The notes under the pieces: model-generated | What the model was told of the DNA's origin: nothing | Database searches by the model: none | Seen by the model: the letters and a program-made list of their open reading frames with translations, nothing else | Shown here: piece after piece, positions 49,743-58,849 of the stretch | How the letters are laid out: each line of letters begins with the position of its first letter | Position numbering within the stretch: position 1 is the stretch's first letter | Source of the DNA: CAWCTD01 sp963798455 | Lineage (GTDB): Bacteria; Acidobacteriota; Terriglobia; Bryobacterales; Bryobacteraceae | Length of the DNA: 64,000 nt | Assembly (NCBI GenBank): GCA_963798455.1 | Contig: CAWCTD010000003.1 | Location: forward strand, 372,001-436,000 | Reading direction: 5' to 3' | Program-made: the position numbers and the translations under genes

Positions 49743-51455
49743 CTACTTGCTCAGAAGCTCTTGGAGGATCTGGCTCATCTCGACGCGCACTTTCTCCTCC
49801 GGATGCCCCGGGGCGCCGCTTCGCCGGTATACCAGGATCTTGGAAGCCTGCCCGCCGGAAGGACGCCGCTGCGGAAATGCGCCCACCGGCCGCCAGTGGT
49901 CCGGGTGTTGCTCCGCCGCCTCCAACAGCAATCGATGATGTAAGAGAGGCGGAGGTCCAGAAAGCTCATCTATCACCAGGAAATCCACAGGAATGTCTTC
50001 GAGGTAGCGCAGTACGTCCCCGGATGACTGGAACCGTGCCTGATAGCCGCGGCCCAGCCAGTCCGACCGCGCCAGCACTTTTGAGGCGCGCAGGACGAAG
50101 GTATAGGGACGAGGCTGGCGCATGGCAATCTCGGAGATCAGCAAGCCTTCGCCGTCGGCCTCCGAAGAGACTAGAATTGCGGCGCCGCGAGACTCGGGCC
50201 GGGAAAGAATGTAGTCCGCCACTTCCACAAATCCACGGTAGGGTTTGTGGGGGATGGCGAACGTCTGGGTGGCGAACAACGCCGTAGCCAACGCCATGAG
50301 CGCAACGGCGCGGATCCGTACCGACCGGCCGAGGGGCACCGACATCTGCGCTATCCATTCCACGCCCGCAAAAAGGAAGGGGATCAGAGCCGGAATCGCG
50401 GGCACGAGGAACCGAGGCTCCAGTCCGGCCGATAGCACGCACTCCGCCAAATAGACACCGGCAGCCACGGACGACATCACAGCCCAGAAGGGGTCGGCGG
50501 CTCCATGCAGAAGAAGGGGTCGAAGAACTTTCCGGAACAAGCCGGCGCAAACCAACGCGGAGAAAGCGATTCCGAAGATCGATACCAGCATCAGGGCGTT
50601 CGTGCCCACGGCCCGCGAGAAGAAACCCAAACTCGGTTGTTCAACCCAGGTGCCGGTAACGTATTTCCGGCTGAACGCAAACCAGACTCCGGCTGGCAGT
50701 CCCACCAGGGCGGCGGCCAGCCAGAACCAGGGGCTCAACAGCCGGCGCAGGCTCTTCGTCAAAAACAGTGCAAGAGGGGCCACCAGGACTAGATAGACGC
50801 CACTGTTCTTGGTGAAGATTGCAAGGGTGGTCAAGAGGGCGAAACGGAACAAATCTCTACGGCGACCCTCGCGCACAAAATCAGCGAACGCGAGCGCCGC
50901 CCACAAGCCAAACAAGGTGACCAGCAGATCGGCCATCACCTGTTCGGTTTGGGTCGAGACCACGGGGAGACACTGGAACAGCAAGCCTGCCGCGATTCCG
51001 GCCCACATCCCGAAGAACTTGCGCACAACGCTGTACAGCGTCGCGGAGATGAGCGCCGTGATCAGCGCCATGAGCCACAGGACCGATGCCCGGGAGACAT
51101 GGAACACCAGAAACCAGAGGCCTTGCACGAGGTAGAAGACAGGCGGCCAGTGTCCCATCGCCACCTTCGGGTAGTGAATGTAGTACTCCTTGGCGAACGG
51201 AACCATGGGCCCCGGAGGCAGGTTCGACAGGTATTCGTGAACCATTACACCGGTCACGAAATGCGCGGGCTCGTCGGGGTAACCGCTGAGTTCGGTTTCG
51301 TAGGCGCCCCCAAGGCGCTGGAGGACAACGGCGACGGCGAGGAAGGCGAGCAGGGCCGTGAAGCGGAAGAGCCACACCGCGCTCAACGACCCAAACCAGC
51401 CGGAACTCTCGGGCCTGGCGACGAGGGCCTGGGCCGCATAAGAGAGCATTTCCAA
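49743..51455 (-). CDS. Membrane glycosyltransferase, GT39/PMT-like
   Basis: A 570-residue multi-pass protein with roughly ten TM segments in the first 440 residues. ELSGYPDEPAHFVTGVMVHE (near 75-95) places the Asp-Glu pair after the first TM, as in PMT/ArnT-type GT-C enzymes. YPKVAMGHWPPVFYLVQGLW is the second luminal loop block. RAVGTNALMLVSIFGI and later loops are hydrophobic. It should transfer a sugar from a polyprenyl-phosphate donor to a protein or glycan on the outer face of the inner membrane. The C-terminal ~120 residues form a soluble domain (VLRYLEDIPVDFLVIDEL). It is divergent to the GT2 gene, which may make the lipid-linked donor. Confidence 0.78.
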   Translation of the reverse strand: MEMLSYAAQALVARPESSGWFGSLSAVWLFRFTALLAFLAVAVVLQRLGGAYETELSGYPDEPAHFVTGVMVHEYLSNLPPGPMVPFAKEYYIHYPKVAMGHWPPVFYLVQGLWFLVFHVSRASVLWLMALITALISATLYSVVRKFFGMWAGIAAGLLFQCLPVVSTQTEQVMADLLVTLFGLWAALAFADFVREGRRRDLFRFALLTTLAIFTKNSGVYLVLVAPLALFLTKSLRRLLSPWFWLAAALVGLPAGVWFAFSRKYVTGTWVEQPSLGFFSRAVGTNALMLVSIFGIAFSALVCAGLFRKVLRPLLLHGAADPFWAVMSSVAAGVYLAECVLSAGLEPRFLVPAIPALIPFLFAGVEWIAQMSVPLGRSVRIRAVALMALATALFATQTFAIPHKPYRGFVEVADYILSRPESRGAAILVSSEADGEGLLISEIAMRQPRPYTFVLRASKVLARSDWLGRGYQARFQSSGDVLRYLEDIPVDFLVIDELSGPPPLLHHRLLLEAAEQHPDHWRPVGAFPQRRPSGGQASKILVYRRSGAPGHPEEKVRVEMSQILQELLSK

Positions 51456-51531
51456 TTATTATAACGGTTTGGCGTCCCGTACCTGCTACGGGTGCGGGCT
51501 ATAATGCGAGACGACGAGGTGTGTTGTTCGG

Positions 51532-52311
51532 ATGTCGGGATCACAGCCCAAAGTCGTGGTCGTCATGCCGGCTTACAACGCCGCGAAGACTCTGCGCATG
51601 ACCTACGCGGAACTGCCGCGGGACGTGGTGGATCTGGTCATCTTGGTGGACGATGGCAGCACGGACGAGACGGCGCGCATCGCCCGCGAACTGGGACTGG
51701 AGCTGTTTGTCCACAATCGCAACTACGGGTATGGCGCCAACCAGAAGACCTGCTACCGGGAAGCCTTGAGGGCGAATGCTGACATCGTGGTCATGGTGCA
51801 TCCCGACTATCAGTACGACCCCAAGCTGCTGCCCGCTCTCATCCTTCCGATCCAGGAGGGCCGTGCCGACTTGGTCCTCGGTTCCCGGCTTCTGAGCGGG
51901 AACCCAATTGCACGGGGAATGCCGTGGTGGAAGTATGCCGCCAATCGCTTCCTTACCCGGCTGGAGAATGTTGCCTTCCGTCTGGACCTTGCGGAATACC
52001 ACACTGGCTACCGGGCGTTCCGGCGGGAGGCCCTGGAGAATGTAAACCTGGAGACCAACTCCGACAACTTCATCTTCGATCAGGAGATCATCGCCCAACT
52101 GGTGGGGCAGAAGGCCCGGATCATCGAAGTGCCCGTGCCCGCCCGCTACTTCCCGGAGGCGTCTTCGGCCTCCTTCTTCCAAAGCTCGATCTACGGTTTG
52201 TCGATACTCTGGCTGCTCGTCCGCTACAAGCTGCACGACTCGGGGGCGGTGCGGCAGCGGCAGTTTGAAGGGTTGAGAGGCCGCTATCGCAGCGCAGCCG
52301 CGGAGCAGTAA
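51532..52311 (+). CDS. GT2 glycosyltransferase (DPM1-like)
   Basis: A 259-residue GT-A fold enzyme. KVVVVMPAYNAAKTLRMTYA (6-25) and VDDGSTDETARIA are the canonical UDP/GDP-sugar site. MVHPDYQYDPKLLPAL holds the metal-binding acid (HPD in place of DxD). FHTGYRAFRREALENV-type (here EYHTGYRAFRREALENV) is the GT2 acceptor loop. The C-terminus (FFQSSIYGLSILWLL) is hydrophobic, as in dolichol/polyprenyl-phosphate mannose synthases. It probably makes a polyprenyl-phosphate-linked sugar used by the divergent membrane transferase. It lies 76 bases from it, sharing the promoter region. Confidence 0.85.
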   Translation: MSGSQPKVVVVMPAYNAAKTLRMTYAELPRDVVDLVILVDDGSTDETARIARELGLELFVHNRNYGYGANQKTCYREALRANADIVVMVHPDYQYDPKLLPALILPIQEGRADLVLGSRLLSGNPIARGMPWWKYAANRFLTRLENVAFRLDLAEYHTGYRAFRREALENVNLETNSDNFIFDQEIIAQLVGQKARIIEVPVPARYFPEASSASFFQSSIYGLSILWLLVRYKLHDSGAVRQRQFEGLRGRYRSAAAEQ

Positions 52312-52388
52312 TACCTCTGCCTCCGGTATGCTATCCTCTCTGTTGGGCTGCGTAGCTACTCTCTTTCCCCACCCAGCAGAGGTTTCTT

Positions 52389-53135
52389 ATGTCAGGGCAC
52401 TCCAAATGGGCGACCATCAAGCACAAGAAGGCCGCCACCGACGCCAAACGCGGCAAGGCCTTCACGCGCATCATCAAGGAAATCATGATCGCCGCTCGCA
52501 GCGGCGGTGACCCGGATATGAATCCCCGCCTTCGCACGGCGATCCTGGCCGCCAAGGGGGCCAGCATGCCGGCCGAGAATATCAAACGCGCCGTCATGCG
52601 GGGTACGGGAGAGCTCGAAGGCGGCCAGATCGAAGAAGTCATGTTCGAAGGGTACGGGCCCGGCGGGGCAGCCGTGCTGGTTCAGGTGGCTACGGACAAC
52701 CGTAACCGGACCGTCAGCGACATCCGCCACATTTTCACCAAACAGGGCGGCAACCTGGGCGAGTTGGGCTGTGTGGCGTGGATGTTCGAACGCAAGAGCC
52801 AGATTCTCATCGACCAGGAGAAGGCCAGCGAAGAGAAGCTCATGGACGTCGTGCTGGATGCCGGAGCGGACGACCTGCGCAGCGATGGGACGCAATGGGA
52901 GGTGATCTCGCCGCCCGAGGTCCACGACAAGGTGACCGAGGCTATCCATAAGGCCGGCATCGAGACCGCTTCGGCCCAGATCGCCATGATTCCGAAGAAC
53001 ACGGTCAAGCTGGAGGGCAAGCACGCCGGCGGCATGCTCCGGCTGGCCGAAGCTTTGGAAGAGCACGAGGACGTCCAGAACGTTTACTCCAACTTCGACA
53101 TCGACGAGAAGGAGATGGAAGCGCTCGCCGGATAG
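52389..53135 (+). CDS. yebC: YebC/PmpR-family regulator
   Basis: A 248-residue protein opening MSGHSKWATIKHKKAATDAK, then RGKAFTRIIKEIMIAA, the universal TACO1/YebC start. It continues with NMPAENIKRAVMRGTGE-type sequence, VMFEGYGPGGAAVLVQVATD, NRTVSDIRHIFTKQGGNLGE and ends near HEDVQNVYSNFDID. Members bind DNA as regulators and, in newer work, help ribosomes translate proline-rich stretches. It is directly followed by ruvC (19 bases), the classic bacterial arrangement. An AGAGGT-like ribosome site precedes the ATG at 52389. Confidence 0.93.
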   Translation: MSGHSKWATIKHKKAATDAKRGKAFTRIIKEIMIAARSGGDPDMNPRLRTAILAAKGASMPAENIKRAVMRGTGELEGGQIEEVMFEGYGPGGAAVLVQVATDNRNRTVSDIRHIFTKQGGNLGELGCVAWMFERKSQILIDQEKASEEKLMDVVLDAGADDLRSDGTQWEVISPPEVHDKVTEAIHKAGIETASAQIAMIPKNTVKLEGKHAGGMLRLAEALEEHEDVQNVYSNFDIDEKEMEALAG

Positions 53136-53153
53136 GGAGGCCGCTCGGAGGGC

Positions 53154-53651
53154 ATGAGGGTTCTGGGGATCGACTGCGGCACCGAGCGAACCGGCTTCGG
53201 AGTCATCGACAGCGATGGCCGCCAGCACCGCGTCGTGGCGTCCGGGGTGATCCGCACCCAAACCGGCGCCCCGCTGGAACAACGTTTGCTCGCCATTGCG
53301 GGCGGCCTGAGGGAGGTCATCCGCGAGCACCAGCCGGAGGCCGCGGCAGTCGAGCAGGTCTTCCACGCGGTGAATGCCAAGACCACTCTGAAACTGGCGC
53401 ACGTCAGGGGTGTGGCGCTTCTGGCCATCGCCGAGGCCGGACTGGAACTTGGCGAGTACTCGCCCCTCGAGGTCAAGACCAGTGTCGTGGGCTACGGGCG
53501 CGCTCAGAAAGCACAGGTTCAGATGATGGTGGGCTCGCTCGCCGGGCTGGAGAAACCGCTTCTCTCCGAAGATGCTTCCGACGCCGTGGCCGTGGCCATG
53601 TGTCACGCTACCACGCAGGCGTTCCGGAAGCGCGTGGAGGCGGCGCGTTGA
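53154..53651 (+). CDS. ruvC: Crossover junction endodeoxyribonuclease RuvC
   Basis: A 165-residue resolvase. MRVLGIDCGTERTGFGVID has the first catalytic Asp at residue 7. AVEQVFHAVNAKTTLKLAHV (around 65) gives the second acidic residue, and LSEDASDAVAVAMCHA the last Asp pair. It cuts Holliday junctions symmetrically, with RuvA and RuvB guiding it; ruvAB are not in the window. Its stop TGA overlaps the TTG start of the next gene, so the small exported protein is translated from the same message. Confidence 0.93.
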   Translation: MRVLGIDCGTERTGFGVIDSDGRQHRVVASGVIRTQTGAPLEQRLLAIAGGLREVIREHQPEAAAVEQVFHAVNAKTTLKLAHVRGVALLAIAEAGLELGEYSPLEVKTSVVGYGRAQKAQVQMMVGSLAGLEKPLLSEDASDAVAVAMCHATTQAFRKRVEAAR

Positions 53652-54274
53652 GACTCGTCTACGCGCTCGTTGCGGCGGCTGTCCTGCAAGCCGCCGGCTT
53701 GCCCAAGATTTTCTACACCAAGAGCTTCCCCGGCAGCGTCCCGGCTTACGTATCCATCTGGGTGGACAAGGGCGGCCACGCAGAGTTCAACGACTCCCCC
53801 GACGGCGAGCAGCCACCCATCCAGATCCAGCTGGAGCCCTCCGAGACCGAGGCGATCTTCTCGCTGGCGGCGAAACTCGATTACTTCTCCCGGCCGCTCG
53901 ATTCCGGGCTCAAGGTAGCGTTTACCGGGGCTAAGGTGTTCCGCTACGAGGATGGCGCCACGAACCACCAGGTGAAGTTCAACTACACCCAGGATCCGGA
54001 CGGGCAGCTTTTGTCGGACTGGTTCGAACGGATCACCGAGACCTCCATGCATGCGATCAACCTGGAGCGTACCGCCAAGTTCGATCATTTGGGCCTGGAC
54101 AAGGCTCTCCTGCAGCTTCAGGTCTCCGTGGACCGGCGCCGGCTGGCGGGCGCCTCGCAGCTTTTGCCCATCCTGGACCGCATCGCCAAGAACCAGTCCG
54201 CGTTCAACCGGGTCCAGGAGCGGGCGGCTGCCATCGCAGAATCCATCCGCGCGGCAGAAGCCAAGACGGAGTAA
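53648..54274 (+). CDS. Exported protein of unknown function
   Basis: A 208-residue protein from TTG 53648, five bases after GGAGG and overlapping the ruvC stop. LRLVYALVAAAVLQAAGLPK is a signal peptide. The mature part includes YVSIWVDKGGHAEFNDSPDG, an FNYTQDPDGQLLSDWFERIT stretch and a helical C-terminus (LLPILDRIAKNQSAFNRVQE, then RAAAIAESI). I do not recognise it; similar small exported proteins sit after ruvC in other Acidobacteria, as far as I recall. The stop (TAATG) overlaps the deoB start by one base. Confidence 0.7.
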   Translation: MRLVYALVAAAVLQAAGLPKIFYTKSFPGSVPAYVSIWVDKGGHAEFNDSPDGEQPPIQIQLEPSETEAIFSLAAKLDYFSRPLDSGLKVAFTGAKVFRYEDGATNHQVKFNYTQDPDGQLLSDWFERITETSMHAINLERTAKFDHLGLDKALLQLQVSVDRRRLAGASQLLPILDRIAKNQSAFNRVQERAAAIAESIRAAEAKTE

Positions 54275-55445
54275 TGGGGCGTTTTCGGCGAATCCTCCTG
54301 ATTGTGATCGACAGCCTCGGCGTGGGCGAGGCGCCGGACGCCGCCGAATACGGAGACGTGGGGAGCGACACGCTGGGCAACATCGCGCGGGCGCGGCGCC
54401 TGCACCTGCCGAATCTTGTCGAGTTGGGACTGGCCAGCATCGAGCCCCTGGAAGGCATCGAGCCCGCGGTTTCCCCCCTGGGCGCCTACGGCCGTTGCAC
54501 GCCCGCCTCACCCGGCAAGGACACGACCACGGGACACTGGGAGATGGCCGGCATCCATCTGCTCACGCCTTTTCCCCTCTACCCGAACGGCTTCCCCCCC
54601 GAGATCATGGAAGAATTCGAGCGTCGCATCGGAAGGCGTTCGCTCGCCAACATCCCCGCCTCGGGCACGGAAATCATCGAACGTCTGGGCGCGCGAGCAC
54701 ATGCGCACCGGAATGCCCATCGTCTACACCTCCGCCGACAGCGTGTTCCAGGTGGCGGCGCACGAGGAGGTCATCCCCGTCCCGGAACTCTACCGCATTT
54801 GCGAGACGGCTCGGGAGATCCTGCGCGGGCCGCACGAGGTCGGCCGCGTCATCGCGCGTCCCTTCGCCGGCAGACCCGGGGCCTTCGTGCGCACCGCGAA
54901 CCGCAAGGACTTCGCCGTGCCGCCGCCGGAGGGCATGCTGCTCGACCGCCTGGCCGCGCGTGGCGTGCCGGTACACAGCGTCGGCAAGATCTACGACGTC
55001 TTCCTGGGACGCGGGATCCAAGCCCACGTCAAGACCAAGAGCAACGCGGACGGAATGGCCAAGACCCTGGAGGCGATGGACGCGACGCCCGAGGGGCTGA
55101 TCTTCGTCAACCTGGTCGATTTCGACCAACTATACGGGCACCGCAACGACGTCGAGGGCTATGCCCGGGCGCTCGAAGCCGTGGATGGCTGGGCTGCCTC
55201 AACTCACGGCGCGGATGACGGACAGCGACCTGGCGATCTTCACCGCCGATCACGGTTGCGACCCGACCACACCCTCCACCGACCACAGCCGCGAGTACGT
55301 GCCGCTCCTGGTGTTTGGACCGGCGGCCCGAAAAAACGTTAACCTGGGAGTGCGGGCTACGATCTCCGACATCGGCCAGACCGTGGCGAAGAATTTTGGA
55401 GTTCAAGTTGAGAAAGGGACCAGTTTTCTGAGCGCAATCCTATGA
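54274..55445 (+). pseudogene. deoB: Phosphopentomutase, with two +1 frameshifts
   Basis: Three frames joined give a complete DeoB of about 389 residues. Part 1 (54274 to ~54690) has RRILLIVIDSLGVGEAPDAA and CTPASPGKDTTTGHWEMAGI with the catalytic Thr and metal ligands. Part 2 continues at EHMRTGMPIVYTSADSVFQV through GLIFVNLVDFDQLYGHRNDV. Part 3 from ~55190 has LAIFTADHGCDPTTPSTDHS, then REYVPLLVFG. An extra G near 54691-54694 and another near 55190-55193 cause the shifts. The enzyme interconverts ribose-1-phosphate and ribose-5-phosphate (and the deoxy forms) in nucleoside salvage. As with carB, both errors are single-base insertions in perfectly conserved context, so a consensus mistake is a real possibility. 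Confidence 0.85.
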
Positions 55446-56191
55446 GACGACCTTTGATGGCAGGCAATTGGAAGATGTACAAGACCGCGGCCGAAACTGC
55501 CGCGTTCTTCGAGAAGTTCCTCCCCCTCGTGGCGAGTTCCGCGGAACGTGACATCGTGATCGCTCCGCCTTTCGTGAACCTGGTGGCGGCGGTGGCCGCC
55601 GTGCAGGGGAGCAAAGTGGAGATCGGCGGGCAGGACCTGTATTGGGGCAAGGAGGGCGCCTACACGGGAGAGATTTCCGGGTCCATGCTCACGGCCGTGG
55701 GCTGCAAGTGGGTGATCATCGGGCACAGCGAGCGGCGCCAGTACTTCGGAGAGACGGACGAGGCAGTCAACCAGAAGACGCTGGCCGCGCTGGAGGCCGG
55801 GCTGAACCCGATCGTGTGCATGGGGGAGCGCCTGGAAGAGCGCGAGCTGGGCAAGACCGAGCCGGTGCTTCTGGCACAGTTGAAAGGCGGCCTCGGGAAG
55901 ATGACCGCCGAGCAGGTGGCCAAGCTCACCATCGCCTACGAGCCGGTTTGGGCCATCGGGACAGGCAAGACGGCCACGCCTCAGATGGCGCAAGACGCGC
56001 ACCGCTACATCCGGTCCATGATCGCGCGGCAATACGGATTCGCACCCGCTGGCCAGGTGCGGGTCCTTTACGGCGGCAGCGTGAAGCCGGACAACATAAA
56101 GGGACTGATGGACCAGGGCGACATCGACGGCGCGCTGGTCGGCGGCGCGAGTTTGGACGCTGCCTCGTTTGCCGGCATCGTGAACTATTGA
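55442..56191 (+). CDS. tpiA: Triosephosphate isomerase
   Basis: A 249-residue TIM barrel. MAGNWKMYKT (6-15) holds the active-site Asn and Lys; VIIGHSERRQYFGET carries His95-type catalysis; TIAYEPVWAIGTGKTATPQM has the catalytic Glu; and VLYGGSVKPDNIKG binds phosphate. It interconverts glyceraldehyde-3-phosphate and dihydroxyacetone phosphate in glycolysis. The ATG overlaps the deoB stop (ATGA), so the last five genes from yebC form one compact transcription unit. It has no glycolytic neighbours. Confidence 0.96.
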   Translation: MRRPLMAGNWKMYKTAAETAAFFEKFLPLVASSAERDIVIAPPFVNLVAAVAAVQGSKVEIGGQDLYWGKEGAYTGEISGSMLTAVGCKWVIIGHSERRQYFGETDEAVNQKTLAALEAGLNPIVCMGERLEERELGKTEPVLLAQLKGGLGKMTAEQVAKLTIAYEPVWAIGTGKTATPQMAQDAHRYIRSMIARQYGFAPAGQVRVLYGGSVKPDNIKGLMDQGDIDGALVGGASLDAASFAGIVNY

Positions 56192-56260
56192 GTCCTTCGG
56201 GCTTGCATCCCGCGTCCGCACGAGCACTGCTCCGAACGGTGGGTGTATGCTAGTAACTGT

Positions 56261-56548
56261 ATGATTCCCAGGGACTTGCAGCCCATCTTCTGGGATGTGA
56301 ACTGGGAGCAGTTCGACCCGAGTGATGGGTGGCGTGAAGGTGAGCTTCCTGGCATACCAGTATCCTTTGCTGTATCCGCTTCAGGAGTTCCTGGGCATGA
56401 AGGTCGCCGATCCTCGCGACATCGCGTGCATGAGAATCAGCGCCGTCGCCAGCCGGGGGACCAAGCGCGGCTCTTGGCCTTGTTCGAGCAGAAGCTCACC
56501 CGCAGCAGATACAATCCGGTGCACCTCCAGAGGTCGCTGACCTACTGA
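56261..56548 (+). pseudogene. Relic of an AbiEii-like nucleotidyltransferase with its N-terminal companion
   Basis: Fragments in different frames line up with one ancestral gene pair. First MIPRDLQPIFWDVNWEQFDP (start at 56261) resembles the DUF6922-type 'FWD.....FDP' N-terminus that precedes such genes. Then, in another frame, VKVSFLAYQYPLLYPLQEFL and PRDIACMRISAVASRGTKR form the typical AbiEii/DUF1814 block, whose usual form is 'LRDIA.MK..A...RG.KKD'. After a deletion of about 20 residues comes LLALFEQKLTRSRYNPVHLQ and a stop at 56548. The N-terminal catalytic GSxxxxD part is missing. It is the remains of a type IV toxin-antitoxin/abortive-infection-like gene. Confidence 0.5.
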
Positions 56549-56620
56549 GTGGGCCAGAGCTGACTTACCCGGAAGCGTGATCCCGTTTCAAAAAAGCCGC
56601 CCTCCCGGATGACCCATCCC

Positions 56621-57268
56621 TCACTGATCCGCGTACCGCCTGGCCGCCGCGAGGTTTCTGCGCAGCTCCTCCGCCGTGCGGCGCGGACCGTACCCGGGAG
56701 TGTCGCGCTGGATGCGCCACCCTTCTTTTAGCGGGCCTGCGTCCACCGTGTCGAAGCCGAACTGATCGAGCAGACGGGTGACCGCGGCCTTCGCACCCTG
56801 GTCGTCACCGGCGATCACCAGCGCGCGGCGATTCTTCGTCCCTGCCGGTTGCCCGTCGGTGGTGAGTGCAGCCGCGTAGATGTGGTTGAAGGCCTTCACG
56901 ACCTTCGAGGCCGGCAGGTGTGCCTGCAGGAGCTCGGCCGTCGTGGCCGATTCATTGTCGAGCTCGGGAATGTGGCCGTCACGGTCAGGGTAGTAGTTGT
57001 TCGTGTCGATCACGATCTTGCCCGCGAGCGGCTCGACGGGCACCGTGCGGTAGTTTTTCAACGGGATCGCGACCACCACGATGTCTCCCGATTGTGCCGC
57101 CTCGACGGCAGTTGCCGCGCGGGCGTTGGGTCCGAGCTCCGCGACGAGCCCCGACAAGGTCTCCGGCCCGCGAGAATTACTGATCACGACATTGTAGCCG
57201 TTTGCGACGGCAAGTCGCGCGATCTGGCTTCCGATGTGCCCGGCGCCGATGAGACCGATTGTGGCCAT
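56621..57268 (-). CDS. NADP-binding reductase, F420H2:NADP oxidoreductase-like
   Basis: A 215-residue Rossmann protein from the ATG at 57268 (MATIGLIGAGHIGSQIARLA), with GGAAG upstream; an earlier ATG seven codons before has no homology. GLIGAGHIGS is the dinucleotide motif, SNSRGPETL follows the second strand as in NADP-specific FNO-like proteins, and VVVAIPLKNYRTVPVEPLAG then IDTNNYYPDRDGHIPEL are family blocks. KVVKAFNHIYAAAL closes the F420-reductase-like pattern. Whether it uses F420 or only NADP(H) cannot be read; relatives in non-F420 organisms reduce unknown substrates. It lies alone. Confidence 0.8.
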   Translation of the reverse strand: MATIGLIGAGHIGSQIARLAVANGYNVVISNSRGPETLSGLVAELGPNARAATAVEAAQSGDIVVVAIPLKNYRTVPVEPLAGKIVIDTNNYYPDRDGHIPELDNESATTAELLQAHLPASKVVKAFNHIYAAALTTDGQPAGTKNRRALVIAGDDQGAKAAVTRLLDQFGFDTVDAGPLKEGWRIQRDTPGYGPRRTAEELRRNLAAARRYADQ

Positions 57269-57499
57269 GACAGCTACATCTTCCCACATTCCACGTGCAC
57301 GGGCGATTCACCGGACGGTCACGAACGCTCCAGGCCCGTCGCCAGCGTCCGGCAATCCAGTTGGCCGGTTAGTCGCCGTAGCCAGCGATCGGTGGTATTG
57401 AGAAGAGGCGCCGGCGCCATCCACGTTCAGGCGGGCGAGATCGTAGATCGTGAAGGCTTCCTCTTCGCCGACGTCCTTTAGCACGGTCCGGGCCGGCAG

Positions 57500-57943
57500 T
57501 CATTTACGCGCTTTGGCTTCCGCGAGCCACCCGCGGCGAAGCCGTTCCCGCGGAATGCTTGAGAGATAGGGCTTGATGTCGAGAATCGGGGTTCCCTCAA
57601 GCATATCGATACCACGGACGCGGAGGACTGGGCCCTCCCGGCTCAGCAGTTCGACCACAGTTAACCCGATCGGATTCGGACGCCGCGGTGAGCGGGTCGC
57701 GAACACGCCGTGCGGCCGATCGTCGCTCGGTGGCGTTACCACCAGGTCGCATCCTTCGGAGCGATCGAATGCCCAGATGACGAACAGGTGAGAAAAGGCT
57801 TCAATATCCGACAGGCCAGACTCAAATTCCGCCCGTATCTCGAGAACCCCTTCCGCCTCGTGCTTCGCGCCTAACCCCTTCGGAATCTCCTGAGTGTCCC
57901 TGTAAGGGCTTCTTACATACCCGATCGGCTGCATGGACAACAT
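57500..57943 (-). CDS. trmO: tRNA (N6-threonylcarbamoyl-A37) N6-methyltransferase, TrmO/TsaA
   Basis: A 147-residue protein from the ATG at 57943 behind GAGGGG; a start three codons on at MQPIGYV is equally good. The TsaA (UPF0066) beta-barrel reads MQPIGYVRSPYRDTQEIPKG, LSDIEAFSHLFVIWAFDRSE, then GVFATRSPRRPNPIGLTVVE, the SAM-binding signature of this family, and GIDMLEGTPILDIKPYLSSI. It methylates t6A37 of some tRNAs, or acts on a related target. The C-terminal domain of E. coli TrmO is missing, as in many short homologues. Confidence 0.85.
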   Translation of the reverse strand: MLSMQPIGYVRSPYRDTQEIPKGLGAKHEAEGVLEIRAEFESGLSDIEAFSHLFVIWAFDRSEGCDLVVTPPSDDRPHGVFATRSPRRPNPIGLTVVELLSREGPVLRVRGIDMLEGTPILDIKPYLSSIPRERLRRGWLAEAKARK

Positions 57944-58122
57944 AGCGAACCCCTCTCCGTGCCTTCGCTCTTCTGTGCCACCCACGTTTCCATACTATAC
58001 GCGCAGGCCCGCTGCGGCACCAGCCGGATCAGTCCCCGGAAACCGGCTGCGGCCGAGTAAGCTTGGGGTTACCGACTGCTGGTGATGGCGGGCTGGGGAA
58101 GCTTCCCCGCCGGGCAGTTGCT

Positions 58123-58581
58123 CTATTTGCGCTGGAAGACGAGGGTGATCGGCTTGCGCTCCGGTCTTACGACGCTGACCATCATGTTGCCATCCGCGGC
58201 AAGGGTGTAGCTTTCGAGAGTAACCGCGCCGGATTCGGTGGTCGTCACCTTCAGGACGTCGCGATCCCACTTAGTCTTGGTCTTGAGGTCTTTGCCGGTG
58301 CGAATCGTGGCGTTGTGCTCGCTGTCGGTGACGTCTTTGTAGAAGAAGGTCTCGGTGGCGCCTTCATACACGAAATTGCGAGAGACGATGATGATGCCCT
58401 CCCGGTCGGCTATCGTCACGGTGCCGGTTTGAACGCCGGGCTGGCCGGCAAAATCGCTCTTGGCGGGCACCAGCGTCCAGGCGCCGTTCAGGGCGCTGTG
58501 ATCGCGCGCGAAGGCGGAGAACGCGAAGAGAAGGGTCGTCAAGACGGCCCAGGTAACTGCAGTAGTCGAATATGTCCTCAT
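58123..58581 (-). CDS. Small exported lipocalin-like protein
   Basis: A 152-residue protein with a Sec signal peptide (residues 1-25, core VTWAVLTTLLFAFSAFA). The mature part begins HSALNGAWTLVPAKSDFAGQ, a W-containing strand repeated in many acidobacterial beta-barrel proteins, and runs through GTVTIADREGIIIVSRNFVY, TGKDLKTKTKWDRDVLKVTT and SVVRPERKPITLVFQRK. The pattern of eight or so strands fits a lipocalin-like barrel. The ligand is unknown. Neighbours do not help: trmO is co-directional 180 bases downstream. Confidence 0.7.
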   Translation of the reverse strand: MRTYSTTAVTWAVLTTLLFAFSAFARDHSALNGAWTLVPAKSDFAGQPGVQTGTVTIADREGIIIVSRNFVYEGATETFFYKDVTDSEHNATIRTGKDLKTKTKWDRDVLKVTTTESGAVTLESYTLAADGNMMVSVVRPERKPITLVFQRK

Positions 58582-58849
58582 GATTTCCTTCCAGGGGCTA
58601 CCGTTTTCAACGGAATCGTAAGTAGCGCTGGGGATGTTAGAGCACGCAGGGCACCGTTCACGTGAAAACGGTGACGCCGGCGGAATAGGAGGATCTGGCG
58701 AAGCAAAGACTGCACTCGTTGTGGCGGATTCTGCACGCGGCTTTCGGGGCGGACGTTGCGCGCCGGGTCACAAAGGCGGCCCTTGTCGTTGGGTGGGCCG
58801 GGGGGACGACGGGGGAATTTGGGGGTTGTGTAGCCTGTCCCCGATTCCC

